From contig NZ_MJAH01000017.1 in the NCBI RefSeq assembly GCF_001746295.1, positions 149,590 through 197,885 on the forward strand: a stretch of 48,296 nucleotides of DNA. The letters are read 5' to 3'. Positions 48,239-48,296 of the stretch are shown piece after piece (position 1 is the first letter of the stretch; each line of letters starts with the position of its first letter). The translations under genes and the position numbers were made by a program. This stretch comes from Streptomyces sp. LUP47B (GTDB lineage: Bacteria > Actinomycetota > Actinomycetes > Streptomycetales > Streptomycetaceae). Below the pieces are notes generated by a model, which was given only the letters and a program-made list of their open reading frames with translations, was not told the DNA's origin and ran no database searches.

Positions 48239-48296
48239 GGACAAGCCCTCGGCCTATTAGTACCGGTCACCTCCACCCATTACTGGGCTTCCAGAT
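48239..48296 (-). rRNA. rrl: 23S ribosomal RNA, 3' end only
   Basis: On the minus strand: ATCTGGAAGCCCAGTAATGG, then GGAGGTGACCGGTACTAATA and GGCCGAGGGCTTGTCC, the conserved actinobacterial 23S 3' end. The gene continues past the right edge. The 3' boundary is approximate; 48167-48238 is the 23S-5S spacer, without a tRNA. Confidence 0.93.

Overview
The window is about 70% G+C, with strong third-position G/C bias, many GTG and TTG starts, ATGA-type stop/start overlaps and very little non-coding DNA. Together with a mycothiol synthase gene, the PHO-box-controlled pst operon and the 5S rRNA sequence, this points to a Streptomyces chromosome. From memory, to be checked, the order resembles the S. 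coelicolor core region around ppk/pstSCAB (about SCO4126 to SCO4155), but several inserts look lineage-specific.

Layout. 1-2.7 kb: the 3' part of a secreted pectinesterase and an orphan two-unit Imm49-type protein. 2.8-4.9 kb: a fused ABC exporter preceded, across an intergenic hairpin, by a 38-residue very basic peptide gene with a good ribosome site and an A+T-rich upstream region. 5-9.2 kb: an LmeA/DUF2993-like membrane protein, a secreted 5'-nucleotidase and, divergently, mycothiol synthase. 9.3-14.1 kb (minus): six overlapping genes encoding an ECF sigma factor, a protein made of ten 13-residue repeats, a membrane zf-HC2 anti-sigma-like protein, an ABC ATPase and two membrane proteins. 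14.2-16.5 kb (plus): a GntR/YtrA regulator with a 15-bp inverted-repeat operator at its start, then an ABC ATPase and permease, then a decayed permease fragment.

17-28.9 kb is the phosphate section: ppk, a CHAD protein and a NUDIX hydrolase; a small zinc-ribbon-like gene, a lipoprotein, a 58-residue protein and a CsoR repressor with its operator; the DUF47-pit operon; and convergent pstSCAB with a four-unit PHO box and a 16-bp hairpin between pstS and pstC. 29-35.9 kb holds a bicovalent FAD oxidoreductase, a PAP2 phosphatase, a lytic transglycosylase/NlpC hydrolase, a secreted trypsin-like protease, an alpha/beta hydrolase, and an SDR divergent from a TetR regulator. 36-39.1 kb is a tandem pair of secreted S53 (sedolisin) proteases that share their upstream DNA.

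39.4-46.5 kb is a six-gene chromosomal type IV secretion-like operon: a small membrane protein, a VirB8-like candidate, a VirB6-like candidate, a split VirB4 (scaffold and ATPase encoded separately), and a VirD4-like protein whose Walker A loop has eroded. No relaxase or integrase is visible, so it looks resident rather than mobile. Two GNAT acetyltransferases follow, then the end of an rRNA operon on the minus strand (23S 3' end, 5S, terminator).

The most unusual items are the repeat-protein gene coupled between sigma and anti-sigma genes, the basic peptide/exporter pair, and the T4SS-like operon with an incapacitated coupling ATPase. All calls come from reading the sequence; no database search was possible.
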